DNA of 64,000 nt, taken from contig JBMNJJ010000002.1 of the NCBI GenBank assembly GCA_050951605.1, forward strand, positions 372,001 to 436,000, in the 5' to 3' direction. Below are positions 7,202 to 14,974 of the stretch, piece by piece (within the stretch, counting starts at the first letter, position 1; the number at the start of each line of letters is the position of its first letter). The translations under genes were made by a program, and so were the position numbers. The DNA comes from DUTS01 sp050951605 (GTDB taxonomy: Bacteria > Bacillota > Peptococcia > DRI-13 > DTU073). The notes under the pieces were generated by a model that was given only the letters and a program-made list of their open reading frames with translations, did not search any database and was not told the origin of the DNA.

Positions 7202-7687
7202 ATGCGTTGTCCCTATTGTGGGCAAAGGGATTCTAGAGTGTTAGAGACTCGACTTGCTGATGGAGGGTATTCTATTCGTCGACGCAGGGAATGTTTGGGT
7301 TGTCAAGAAAGGTTTACGACATACGAAAAGCTGGATGATTTACCTTTATTAGTGATTAAAAAAGGGGGAAGGAGGGAACCTTTTGACCATCACAAGATTT
7401 TAAAGGGACTTTTAAAAGCTTGTGAGAAACGTCCTGTTCCTTTAGCTACATTGGAAAATGTAGTAGCAGAGATTGAAAGAAAGTTAAAGAGTGGTTCTTT
7501 AAGACGGGAAGTAACGACGACGGAAATTGGCGAAATGGTTATTGAAAGATTAAAGGAGATAGATGAAGTTGCCTATGTCCGTTTTGCGAGTGTTTATCGA
7601 GAATTTAAAGATATAAATACCTTTATTAAAGAAATAGAAACACTAATGGAAAAGGAAGAGGAGGAGGAAGATGTTCACACAGATTAG
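7202..7687 (+). CDS. nrdR: Transcriptional repressor NrdR
   Basis: NrdR senses ATP/dATP and represses ribonucleotide reductase genes. The N-terminal zinc ribbon is MRCPYCGQRDSRVLETR to RRRECLGCQERFTTYE (four Cys in two CxxC pairs). An ATP-cone follows from about residue 49 (LVIKKGGRREPFDHHKIL). The length of 161 is normal, with an acidic tail. The gene overlaps nrdD by 17 bp, and its promoter carries two NrdR-like boxes, which suggests autoregulation together with its target. Confidence 0.96.
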   Translation: MRCPYCGQRDSRVLETRLADGGYSIRRRRECLGCQERFTTYEKLDDLPLLVIKKGGRREPFDHHKILKGLLKACEKRPVPLATLENVVAEIERKLKSGSLRREVTTTEIGEMVIERLKEIDEVAYVRFASVYREFKDINTFIKEIETLMEKEEEEEDVHTD

Positions 7688-10600
7688 GAAACGGGATGAA
7701 AGGATTGTTGCTTTTGATCCCGGTAAGATTACTGATGCTATTTTTGCGGCAGCAAAAGCTGTAGGTGGAGAAGATCGACAGCTGGCTTTAGTGTTAACTG
7801 TGGAAGTAATGAATTTGTTAAAACAAGAGTATCAGGGCGAAATTTTTAGTGTTGAAGAAGTACAGGATGCGGTAGAAAAAGTGTTGATTAACACGGGACA
7901 TGCTCGAACGGCTAAAGCGTACATACTATATCGTGAAAAACGTTCCCGTCTTCGTGAAGCACGGACAGAGTTAATGGATGCGGTAGCGGAAATTTTACAA
8001 GAAACTAATCGTGATAATGCCAATGTCGGTAATTCGCCTTCGGCCAAGGTTTTACAAATTTCCGAGGCTGCTTCTAAAAATTATTATTTAAAACGTGTTC
8101 TGCCTGAAGATGAAGCTCTGGCTCATCGAGAAGGAGATATTTATATTCATGACTTAGGTTGGTATGGGAAAACGATGACCTGTTTACAAATACCTTTGGA
8201 CAAGCTGCTGAGGGAAGGGTTTAATAATGGGCATGGGTATATCCGACCACCTAAGGGTATAAAAACAGCAGCGGCTTTAGCGGCAATCATTTTGCAGAGT
8301 AATCAGAATGATATGCATGGTGGTCAATCTTTTGCCTATTTTGATCGTGACTTAGCCCCTTATGTGGAGCTTGAATATCAGCGTCAAGAGAAAAAACTGC
8401 GGGAAGCAGTAGAACGATTAGGTTTAACTGTAGAGGAAAAACAGTTTAAGGAGATGGCACTAGAGTATACGGAAGAAGAAGTTTATCAAGCTATGGAGGG
8501 CTTTGTCTATAATTTAAATACGATGCATTCTTTAAGTGGTAAGGAGAGAATTTGGGTATATGATAAAGTGGAGGAAAAATTTTTTACTATCAGCATGGAA
8601 GATTTTCATCAGAAATATATGAAAGGGCGTTATCAAGCTCTTAGTTTAAATTATCAAAATGGGTGTACAGAATTAAAGGAGATTACAGGCACTTTTCAAC
8701 ATAAAAATATTCACAAGCTTTTTACGATTAAGTTAAAATCAGGGCAAAAAGTAACAGTTACTGATAATCATTCGGTAATGGCTTTGGGGGGCGAAGGTGA
8801 AATAAAAACAGAGACACCTCATAACTTAAAACATTGTTTAGTTCCCCGAGAACTAGGGGTTTATAGTAAAGAAATTACGCTTAGTGGAGAAAAAGCGGAA
8901 AAATTAGAGGAAACAATTGAGGTTTTGGGAGAACAAACGCCCTATGATTATGAGTTTTTACGTGCTTTAATAAAAGATGTTTATGGTGTATTTTGCCAAA
9001 ACTCTTTTAATTATCGAATTACACCTGCTTATCTAGAAAAAATTGCCGGTGATTTAGCTAGTAGAATTTTAGAAGATGAAGAAAAAATACAAATAGAAAG
9101 ATTATCTAGCAAAGATTATTGGTTAGATCAATTAGTGGAAGTTCTTCCTCAAATTAAAACTTCGGCAAGGTATTATTTACTAAAAATATTAGCCGAAAAA
9201 GAATTGCCACGATATTGTAAGCGTTTACCGGTGTTTTATCCTTATAAAGATATGTTACAGCGTTTTTATCTTCCGGAAAATGTTAATTTGGATACTGCTA
9301 GCCGTATTGATAATCATTGTCAGAGTCCGGCTTTAGTTATGGAATGGGCTTGTCGAATTTTGGAGCAGAATCAAAAGTTTGTTAATTTATTAGAGACAAT
9401 TATTAAAGTTTTACGTCTTTGGCCGATAAAAGTAAAAGAATTAGTAGAAGAAGCTCCTGAGGAATATGTTTATGATATTTCTGTAGCTGATAATGAAAAC
9501 TTTTTGGCTGCCGAAGGTATCTTTGTTCATAATTCTCGTGCGGGTGCTCAAGTTCCCTTTTCCAGTATTAATTTGGGTACAGATACTTCGTGGGCGGGGC
9601 GGATGATTAATAAAAACTTTCTTCTAGCTTTTGAAAAAGGTTTAGGTAAGGGGGAAGCCCCTTTATTTCCTAATGTTATTTTTAAAATTAAAGAAGGAGT
9701 TAATTATGAAGAGGAAGACCCTAATTATGACTTGTTTAAATTAAGTTTAAGAGTAGCTTGTAAACGTTTGCAGCCTAATTTTTCTTATCAAGATGCCAGT
9801 TTTAATGCTCCGCATCGTGAAGAAGAGGTGGCCTATATGGGCTGTCGGACAAGGGTTATTGCTAATGTCAATGGTCCTGCAGTGACTAATAGGCGGGGTA
9901 ATCTCTCTTTTACGACAATTAATTTACCACGGCTGGGGATTAGGTCGGGTGGAGACCTTACTCTCTTTTGGCAATATCTTGATGAGGTGATAGATTTAAC
10001 AATTAAGCAGTTGTTGACTCGTTATGACTTGCAGAAAAAACTTAGAATTAGAGACTTCCCTTTTTTGATGGGTCAGAAATTATATTTAGATAGTGAAGAT
10101 TTAAAACCTGATGACTCTGTAGAAAAAGCAATTCGTCATGGCACTTTAAGTGTTGGTTTTATAGGTTTAGCCGAATGTTTAATTGCCCTTACGGGTAAAC
10201 ATCATGGCGAAAGCCCGGAAGCACAGGCTCTTGGTTTGGCGATTGTTAGTTATCTGCGACGCCGTTGTGATGAGGCGACTCGTCAATATGGGCTCAATTT
10301 TACACTCTTAGCCACTCCGGCTGAACAGTTAAGTGGGAAATTTACTAAATTAGATTTAGAACGTTTCGGTGTAGTTCCGGGGATTACGGATAAGGAATGG
10401 TATACTAATTCTTTTCATGTACCTGTTGAATATGAGATTACAGGTATGGAGAAGATTGCTTTGGAAGGACCATATCATAAGTATTGTAATGCCGGACATA
10501 TCTCATATGTAGAGCTTCCTTCTGCACCTCACCAGAACTTAGAAGCTTTTGAAACAATTATAAGAGCGATGTGTGAAGCTGATATGGGTTATTTTGCCGT

Positions 10601-10799
10601 AAATTTTCCTGTTGATATTTGCAAGGGATGTGGTTTTAACGGAGTGATTGAAACGGAAACTTGTCCCCAGTGTCATACAGAAGGGCAAATTAGTAGAATC
10701 CGTCGGATTACAGGGTATCTTTCGACTTTGGATAAGTTTAATGACAGTAAATTAGCGGAAGAAAGAAATAGAAAAATACATTTGAAATTTGGAGGTTAA
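7671..10799 (+). CDS. nrdD: Anaerobic ribonucleoside-triphosphate reductase NrdD, interrupted by an intein
   Basis: Class III (oxygen-sensitive, glycyl radical) reductase that makes dNTPs from NTPs. The precursor is 1042 residues; removing the intein (residues 287-621) leaves about 707, a normal length. It shows an N-terminal ATP-cone (1-95), the active-site Cys171 in GKTMTCLQIPL, QNDMHGGQSFAYFDRDLAPYV, the split motif NTMH/SRAGAQVPFSSINLGTD, a C-terminal zinc site CKGCGFNG...CPQCH, and the glycyl-radical motif RRITGYLS (Gly about 1015). It starts inside the end of nrdR behind GAGGAGGAAG. The activase gene nrdG follows after 14 bp. Confidence 0.96.
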   Translation: MFTQIRKRDERIVAFDPGKITDAIFAAAKAVGGEDRQLALVLTVEVMNLLKQEYQGEIFSVEEVQDAVEKVLINTGHARTAKAYILYREKRSRLREARTELMDAVAEILQETNRDNANVGNSPSAKVLQISEAASKNYYLKRVLPEDEALAHREGDIYIHDLGWYGKTMTCLQIPLDKLLREGFNNGHGYIRPPKGIKTAAALAAIILQSNQNDMHGGQSFAYFDRDLAPYVELEYQRQEKKLREAVERLGLTVEEKQFKEMALEYTEEEVYQAMEGFVYNLNTMHSLSGKERIWVYDKVEEKFFTISMEDFHQKYMKGRYQALSLNYQNGCTELKEITGTFQHKNIHKLFTIKLKSGQKVTVTDNHSVMALGGEGEIKTETPHNLKHCLVPRELGVYSKEITLSGEKAEKLEETIEVLGEQTPYDYEFLRALIKDVYGVFCQNSFNYRITPAYLEKIAGDLASRILEDEEKIQIERLSSKDYWLDQLVEVLPQIKTSARYYLLKILAEKELPRYCKRLPVFYPYKDMLQRFYLPENVNLDTASRIDNHCQSPALVMEWACRILEQNQKFVNLLETIIKVLRLWPIKVKELVEEAPEEYVYDISVADNENFLAAEGIFVHNSRAGAQVPFSSINLGTDTSWAGRMINKNFLLAFEKGLGKGEAPLFPNVIFKIKEGVNYEEEDPNYDLFKLSLRVACKRLQPNFSYQDASFNAPHREEEVAYMGCRTRVIANVNGPAVTNRRGNLSFTTINLPRLGIRSGGDLTLFWQYLDEVIDLTIKQLLTRYDLQKKLRIRDFPFLMGQKLYLDSEDLKPDDSVEKAIRHGTLSVGFIGLAECLIALTGKHHGESPEAQALGLAIVSYLRRRCDEATRQYGLNFTLLATPAEQLSGKFTKLDLERFGVVPGITDKEWYTNSFHVPVEYEITGMEKIALEGPYHKYCNAGHISYVELPSAPHQNLEAFETIIRAMCEADMGYFAVNFPVDICKGCGFNGVIETETCPQCHTEGQISRIRRITGYLSTLDKFNDSKLAEERNRKIHLKFGG
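8529..9533 (+). other. Intein in NrdD (335 residues, no recognisable LAGLIDADG endonuclease)
   Basis: In-frame insertion between host residues NTMH and SRAGAQVPF. Splicing features are all present: residue 1 is Ser in SLSGKERIWVYD (block A), block B is VTVTDNHSV with its His, block F is YVYDISVADNENFLAAEG, and the end is IFVHN followed by Ser (+1), so penultimate His, terminal Asn and the +1 nucleophile are intact. The middle (about residues 100-300 of the intein) is long enough for a homing endonuclease, but I see no clear LAGLIDADG pair, so it may be degenerate. Splicing seems required for a working NrdD, because the insertion splits a conserved catalytic-core motif. Confidence 0.93.
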
Positions 10800-10813
10800 G
10801 GGGAGGAAGGGCA

Positions 10814-11293
10814 ATGCGTTTAGCGGGAATTGTGCCGGAAAGTGTAGTTGATGGCCCGGGGCTAAGGTTTGTGGTGTTTGCGCAAGGTTGTCCACATCAT
10901 TGTCTCGGTTGTCATAATCCGGATACTTGGGACTTGCAGGGTGGACAAGAAATGACTTGGCGTGAAATAAGAAAGATGCTCAGAAAAAGGCGGAAAAATT
11001 TACGTGGTCTTACTTTATCAGGCGGAGAACCCTTTTTACAAGGGCATGAAATGGCGGCCTTGGCTCGTGAAGCTAAGAAAATGGGCTTAGATGTAGTAAC
11101 TTATACAGGATATGTTTATGAAGAATTATTGACTTTGGAATTACCGGGGAGTCGAGAGCTTTTGGAAGTTACGGATATTTTGGTAGATGGTCCTTTTCGT
11201 CAGGAGTTAAAGGATCTTTCCTTAGCGTTTCGTGGTTCTCGTAATCAGCGTTTGCTTGATTTAGCAGCGATACGGGAGATGTCTATTGCGTAG
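10814..11293 (+). CDS. nrdG: Anaerobic ribonucleotide reductase activating protein NrdG
   Basis: Radical-SAM activase that generates the glycyl radical on NrdD. The iron-sulfur motif CPHHCLGCHNPDTWD (CxxxCxxC) follows VVDGPGLRFVVFAQG, and TLSGGEPFLQG is the SAM-binding GGE motif. At 159 residues it is a compact NrdG. It is placed 14 bp after nrdD with GGGGAGGAAGG as ribosome site, so the pair is translated from one message. Confidence 0.96.
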   Translation: MRLAGIVPESVVDGPGLRFVVFAQGCPHHCLGCHNPDTWDLQGGQEMTWREIRKMLRKRRKNLRGLTLSGGEPFLQGHEMAALAREAKKMGLDVVTYTGYVYEELLTLELPGSRELLEVTDILVDGPFRQELKDLSLAFRGSRNQRLLDLAAIREMSIA

Positions 11294-11343
11294 TTACTAA
11301 GGGTGTTTTAGAAAAAAAGAAATAGTAATTAAATTTAGAAAGA

Positions 11344-11380
11344 AAAAGCACACTGCATAAATAACAGTGTGCTTTATTTT
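11344..11380. terminator. Bidirectional terminator between nrdG and a convergent gene
   Basis: AAAGCACACTG (11345-11355) pairs with CAGTGTGCTTT (11365-11375) around a 9-nt loop. T-rich sequence follows on the plus strand, and the A-rich sequence before the stem gives the same on the minus strand. It serves nrdG (+) and the cysteine-rich gene (-). Confidence 0.8.
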
Positions 11381-11396
11381 CCGGTAACATTTTAAG

Positions 11397-12011
11397 CTAG
11401 AAACATTGGGCGGGAGGAGTGGGTGGGCAAACACCCGGAAGTGTAACACAGGGTGCCGGCACACAGAATCCATAACTGGGAACAAGAAGTTGCACCCTGA
11501 GGATACATTTGAGCACAAGACAAATTTGTAAAGTACAAGTTAAGGAAAGTGTTTTCTCTCCGGGGTTGCTAGGATCACCACTAACATCAGTGATAACACA
11601 ATTACAGAAATTGATGATGCTTTCTGAGCAGTCAGGATCTACTCCTTCCGGACAGCAGAGGGTAACTGTTTTCGTAAAAGTAAATTCTTTATCTTCAGTT
11701 TCCGTTGGGTCGTTGGGGTTAGTGAGGGTGATGGGAACGGTTACGAGGACAGTTATCGTGAAAAAGCCTCCTCCCACATCGGTGCGGGAAACTTCTTGAC
11801 ATTCAATGTCTCCGTTTTGTGCACAAGGGATTACGCCACCTTCTTCGAAGTCATTTTTAAATTTGACTGTTGTATCCCTAGTTAAATCATGAATTTGAAA
11901 ACAACTGTCATAAATTTTATCGACGGCAATACATTCTATCCTTGTAAAAGGCGGGCAACCCTCCGGTGGGCATTCACCAGGTGTTACTTGGGCAATTTTG
12001 GCTTCGGACAT
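11397..12011 (-). CDS. Cysteine-rich hypothetical protein, possibly spore-associated
   Basis: A 204-residue protein with 18 cysteines, starting MSEAKIAQVTPGECPPEGCPP. It has a CIAVDKIYDSCFQ segment, a central beta-rich stretch (GGGFFTITVLVTVPITL), an LCCPEG pair, and a Cys/Pro-rich tail (CVPAPCVTLPGVCPP). No signal peptide or membrane segment is evident. I do not recognise a named family. The layout resembles the other cysteine-rich protein at 14135-14911, and cysteine-rich proteins of this kind in spore-formers are often coat proteins; that role is only a guess. A clear AAAAGGAGGAA ribosome site precedes the start, so expression is likely. Confidence 0.72.
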   Translation of the reverse strand: MSEAKIAQVTPGECPPEGCPPFTRIECIAVDKIYDSCFQIHDLTRDTTVKFKNDFEEGGVIPCAQNGDIECQEVSRTDVGGGFFTITVLVTVPITLTNPNDPTETEDKEFTFTKTVTLCCPEGVDPDCSESIINFCNCVITDVSGDPSNPGEKTLSLTCTLQICLVLKCILRVQLLVPSYGFCVPAPCVTLPGVCPPTPPAQCF

Positions 12012-12126
12012 AAATATTCCTCCTTTTTTAATATAATGGGTCTGATGTATTTTATTAGACAGGTTCTTTAAATGTTACAATTTTTAAAAGAATAAATTTG
12101 AAAATAAGTAGCTTTTTTAGGTTTAA

Positions 12127-12399
12127 TTAATAGCGTCCGCAACCCTTACAGTTATGTTCAAGACAATGATACCCTAATTTGGTAAGTACGTAGATAATTG
12201 TTCCCACTTGGACTTTTGCGGGATTAAAAGATACCAAGACTTTTTTTGTGGGAAGGTCAGTTGTAACTTTATTCACTCCGTTTAAGTTTTGCAGGGTCTT
12301 AATGACCTTTTCTTCATCAGCTGCGGAATTTAAGTTGGTTAAAGTTAGAGGAAGAGATCGGGACAGATGAAAATTAGCTTTATTTTGATACCAGGACAT
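12127..12399 (-). CDS. HMA-like (heavy-metal-associated fold) small protein
   Basis: A 90-residue protein. Residues about 15-80 follow the ferredoxin-like HMA pattern: LPLTLTNLNSAADEEKVIKTLQNLNGVNKVTTDLPTKKVLVSF, given here as two adjacent pieces, then PAKVQVGTIIYVLTKLGY. The usual metal-binding CxxC in the first loop is absent (LNSAADE). Instead cysteines cluster at the C-terminus (CLEHNCKGCGRY). It may bind metal through that tail or may have lost classic copper-chaperone function. It lies 115 bp upstream of the cysteine-rich gene on the same strand and could share a message with it. AAGGAGGAAAAA precedes the start. Confidence 0.75.
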   Translation of the reverse strand: MSWYQNKANFHLSRSLPLTLTNLNSAADEEKVIKTLQNLNGVNKVTTDLPTKKVLVSFNPAKVQVGTIIYVLTKLGYHCLEHNCKGCGRY

Positions 12400-12639
12400 T
12401 TTTTCCTCCTTATTTTATGGATAGTTGTCTATTTTTTATTTTATGCCGTGGACTAGTTTTGGTGCATAGTTAAAGGTTGCCAAAATTAAACAGCGGGAAA
12501 AAAATATACAAAATTTGTAGAAAAAAAGCCTTTGCGGAATTTCCTTTAATTAGATTAACCGACAACTTCTTGGTTCTTGTTTGTTTTAAGCTAGGCAAAT
12601 AGATATAGTAACCATTTATTAAAAAAAGAGGAGGTTAAG

Positions 12640-13278
12640 ATGATTAGAAAATTAACAAGAAATTTAGTTGTTTTTGCGATCAGTTTTCTTTTAGTTTCCC
12701 AACTTTTTATTGGACAAGCTCAGGCCTCTTGGGGTGCGGCGAAGCTTTTTGAATTACTGCAACAGCAAAATAGTTCTCCTGTAATTCCATCGCCTACACC
12801 AATTCCTGAACCTACTCCACAACCAAAACCAACACCGGTTCCGGAACCGACTCCTGTTCCTGAGGATCCTAATTCCGAGCAGGATAATTATAGTGCTTTA
12901 TCAAGTCAAGAAAGGGAAATGTTGCAATTAGTGAATGAAGAAAGAGCCAAAAATGGGTTAAAGCCTTTGACCTTAATGCCGGAATTGACGGAATTGGCTC
13001 GTTTAAAGAGTAAAGATATAATTAAATATAATTACTTTGCTCACACTTCACCGACATATGGCTCTTTTGCCAAAATGGTTTCTGATGCGGGAATCCGCTT
13101 TTATTCGGTAGGTGAAAATTTAGCTAAAGCTAGAAATGCAAGACATGCTTTTTATTTGTTTATGGGCAGTTCAGGGCATAAAGCTAATATGTTAAATCCA
13201 AATTTTACTCATGTAGGTATTGGGGTAGTGCAGGATAAGTATGGGGTTGTTGTGACCCAGTTGTTTATTATGAAGTAA
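12640..13278 (+). CDS. Secreted CAP-domain protein (YkwD/SCP-like)
   Basis: A 212-residue exported protein. The signal peptide (residues 1-29) has a basic start, the core LVVFAISFLLVSQLFIG and an AQAS-type cleavage site. A Pro/Thr/Glu linker of PTPxPEPTP repeats spans about 47-76. The CAP domain covers about 88-212 (LVNEERAKNGLKPL, YFAHTSPTYGSF, VGENLAKARN, SSGHKANMLNPNFTHVGIGV). The His and Glu positions of the CAP cavity are kept. Bacterial CAP proteins of this type are often spore or wall associated; the activity is unknown. GAGGAGGTTAAG precedes ATG. The 240 bp upstream (12400-12639) hold no gene that I can see. Confidence 0.9.
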   Translation: MIRKLTRNLVVFAISFLLVSQLFIGQAQASWGAAKLFELLQQQNSSPVIPSPTPIPEPTPQPKPTPVPEPTPVPEDPNSEQDNYSALSSQEREMLQLVNEERAKNGLKPLTLMPELTELARLKSKDIIKYNYFAHTSPTYGSFAKMVSDAGIRFYSVGENLAKARNARHAFYLFMGSSGHKANMLNPNFTHVGIGVVQDKYGVVVTQLFIMK

Positions 13279-13282
13279 TTTT

Positions 13283-13322
13283 AAAAAGGTTGTATCTGTT
13301 GATTCAGGTACAACCTTTTTTT
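13283..13322 (+). terminator. Rho-independent terminator after the CAP gene
   Basis: AAAAAGGTTGTA (13283-13294) pairs with TACAACCTTTTT, with a smaller CTG/CAG pairing inside the loop, and ends in a run of Ts. Confidence 0.87.
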
Positions 13323-13417
13323 GAAAACAAATTAACCTGTTTCGCGAATATTCTTTAGCATATATTTAATTTTTTCATATAGTAATAGCAAGAAGATGAT
13401 AAGGTGGGGGACAGGTT

Positions 13418-13957
13418 ATGAATATACAATTTTTGATAAGTTTTAAAGATAAAAAAGGTGATTCTGCGAGAAGTAAAATACGTATTTTTTATTCTTTAAG
13501 GAAACGTCACGAAAGTTGGCAAATAATATCTTCAATTATGGAGAAGCTGCGGGGAAGCTTTTCCAATTTCGAGTGGGAGATATGTGACTTTTTTGGTTTT
13601 ATTTGCAATTTGAAATATATGGGCATTTATTTTTCCTCTCAACCTATTATATTTATGGAAATTGATAATCTTAAATTAGAAGAGCAAGAAGTTTTACAAG
13701 ATTTGATGGCTAAAATTTTAATTATGCTTAAAGGTGATTCTGTTCCTTCTATAAAAAACGATGTTTCCCCAATAAATAAATCTCAACTTCCCTCAGCCAA
13801 AAGAAGAAAAAAACAAAAAAGAAAGGCAAACCCCTTACTTCCACCTCCGGAAGGACCTGTTTTTCAATTTGTTCCTTTAGCTGAAGGAGGAGAGGGCTTT
13901 CTCCTTTCCTTCCTCCTCAGCATAAAGAGTAAGCAAGGTGCATGTTCATCAACCTAA
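13418..13957 (+). CDS. Hypothetical protein, no recognised family
   Basis: An open frame of 179 residues with a good ribosome site (AAGGTGGGGG before ATG 13418). Residues 1-105 look like an ordinary mixed alpha/beta domain (IRIFYSLRKRHESWQIISSIMEKL). Residues about 125-145 are strongly basic (KRRKKQKRKAN), and the tail (EGGEGFLLSFLLSIKSKQG) is encoded by an imperfect inverted repeat and may not be natural protein. I recognise no domain. A frameshift near the 3' end, or a chance extension into a hairpin, is possible. Confidence that it is a real gene is moderate. Confidence 0.55.
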   Translation: MNIQFLISFKDKKGDSARSKIRIFYSLRKRHESWQIISSIMEKLRGSFSNFEWEICDFFGFICNLKYMGIYFSSQPIIFMEIDNLKLEEQEVLQDLMAKILIMLKGDSVPSIKNDVSPINKSQLPSAKRRKKQKRKANPLLPPPEGPVFQFVPLAEGGEGFLLSFLLSIKSKQGACSST

Positions 13958-14034
13958 ATCTTGTGTTGGATGAACAAAATAAAGTAGAACTTAATTTATT
14001 AGAAGAAATAAAAAAATGGAGTCAATCTGAGTAA
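13942..14034 (+). CDS. Possible 30-residue ORF overlapping the previous gene's end
   Basis: ATG 13942 opens a 30-codon frame (MFINLNLVLDEQNKVELNLL, then EEIKKWSQSE) with AAGGTG 4 bp upstream, overlapping the preceding ORF by 16 bp in another frame. It has protein-like composition with an amphipathic C-terminal half. It could be a small translated peptide, or the original 3' end of the upstream gene displaced by a frameshift. There is no family evidence. Confidence 0.3.
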   Translation: MFINLNLVLDEQNKVELNLLEEIKKWSQSE

Positions 14035-14072
14035 TTACCTTTGTCCTATTTATGTAGTCAAGACACCCTCTG

Positions 14073-14117
14073 CTATGTCTGTTCATATTATAAAACAGAC
14101 ATAGTTTAATTATTTTT
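14073..14117 (+). terminator. Hairpin, probable terminator, overlapping a sigma-K-like -10
   Basis: CTATGTCTGTT (14073-14083) pairs perfectly over 11 bp with AACAGACATAG (14094-14104) and is followed by the T-rich TTTAATTATTTTT. The loop contains CATATTATA (14084-14092), which fits the sigma-K -10 pattern CATAnnnTA, with AC 17 bp upstream. It could end the 13418 unit, regulate the cysteine-rich gene downstream, or both. Confidence 0.55.
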
Positions 14118-14134
14118 GAATAGGGGGGATTATT

Positions 14135-14911
14135 TTGGAAAATATTGATTTTGTGGCAAAGGCAAAGGAAGTTTGGCAACACCCGGAAATTAAAGCTTTG
14201 GCACGGCGCTGTTTCAACAAGAAATTTAATTGTACTCCTGTAATTATGGAAAAGGTATGTGCTTCCGGAAGCAAGTGTTTCCATGATATTCATTATTTAT
14301 TTCAAACAGAAAAGGGGTGTCCTATCCCGTCTGATGCCTGTCCGATTAATTGTGTGGTGAGTAATTTCGTTATTTGCGGAGTGGGATGTGAGCCTTGTCC
14401 ACCCGGCGTATCTTCTCCTCGTCGTGCCGGTGACTGTATTATTTTCACGGTAAAATATAAGGTACGTGTGTGGTTTGAATTTTTTGATAAGGCAGCTAAA
14501 TGTTTAGAAGTAGGTATGGTTAGTGAATGTTTTACTAGAGAATTGGCTATTCCGGTAGAGGATATTGATGGAGGCTGTATTTTATGTAATCCTGAAGCTG
14601 TTGATTTGTGTATTAGAAGAATTAAACTTGATTGTATTCGTGCTGTTGTGGTTCCGAAACCGGCAGGTTATCCTAAGAATTGTCCGCCTTATGCCATTGA
14701 AGTTACGGTAGAAAAAGAGTTTTTTGCTTTAGAATCAGGTCGCTCTATTATTTGTGTTCCTACTTGTACGGAAGAATGTATTGAATTGCCTTTCCCCATT
14801 CTGCCAGGTCAGTGCATACCTTTTGAACGTGAGGCTCAATGTGAGGAGTTTTGTGAGGAGACAGATTTGGAACCCGGACGTTGTGCTCAATGTCCACCAC
14901 CTCAGCCTTGA
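14135..14911 (+). CDS. Cysteine-rich hypothetical protein, possibly spore-associated
   Basis: A 258-residue protein with 26 cysteines, soluble by appearance (no signal or membrane segment). An N-terminal helix-like part (residues 1-40) is followed by Cys-dense segments (ACPINC, GVGCEPCPPG), a beta-rich core (CIIFTVKYKVRVWFEFF) and a Cys/acidic tail (QCEEFCEETDLEPGRC). The order of parts parallels the minus-strand protein at 11397-12011, including a late 'IICVPTC' against 'GFCVPAPC', so the two may be distant paralogues. Start TTG 14135 follows AGGGGGGA. A possible sigma-K-like promoter lies upstream, which would suit a coat protein; this is inference. Confidence 0.72.
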   Translation: MENIDFVAKAKEVWQHPEIKALARRCFNKKFNCTPVIMEKVCASGSKCFHDIHYLFQTEKGCPIPSDACPINCVVSNFVICGVGCEPCPPGVSSPRRAGDCIIFTVKYKVRVWFEFFDKAAKCLEVGMVSECFTRELAIPVEDIDGGCILCNPEAVDLCIRRIKLDCIRAVVVPKPAGYPKNCPPYAIEVTVEKEFFALESGRSIICVPTCTEECIELPFPILPGQCIPFEREAQCEEFCEETDLEPGRCAQCPPPQP

Positions 14912-14923
14912 TTTTGCAGGGAA

Positions 14924-14966
14924 GAGGACAAGAGACGGTAAAAAATGTTCTCTTGTCCTTTTTTAA
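14924..14966 (+). terminator. Rho-independent terminator after the cysteine-rich gene
   Basis: AGGACAAGAGA (14924-14934) pairs with TCTCTTGTCCT (14949-14959), followed by TTTTTT. The first repeat element begins only 9 bp further on. Confidence 0.87.
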
Positions 14967-14974
14967 TTGAGGAA

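Noticed and set aside
8829..9430. LAGLIDADG homing endonuclease in the NrdD intein
   Set aside because: No convincing motif pair was found by eye; LRALIKDVYG is at best a degenerate trace.
11509..12071. Plus-strand open frames opposite the cysteine-rich minus-strand gene
   Set aside because: They are shadows of a gene that has a strong ribosome site and coherent cysteine spacing on the minus strand.
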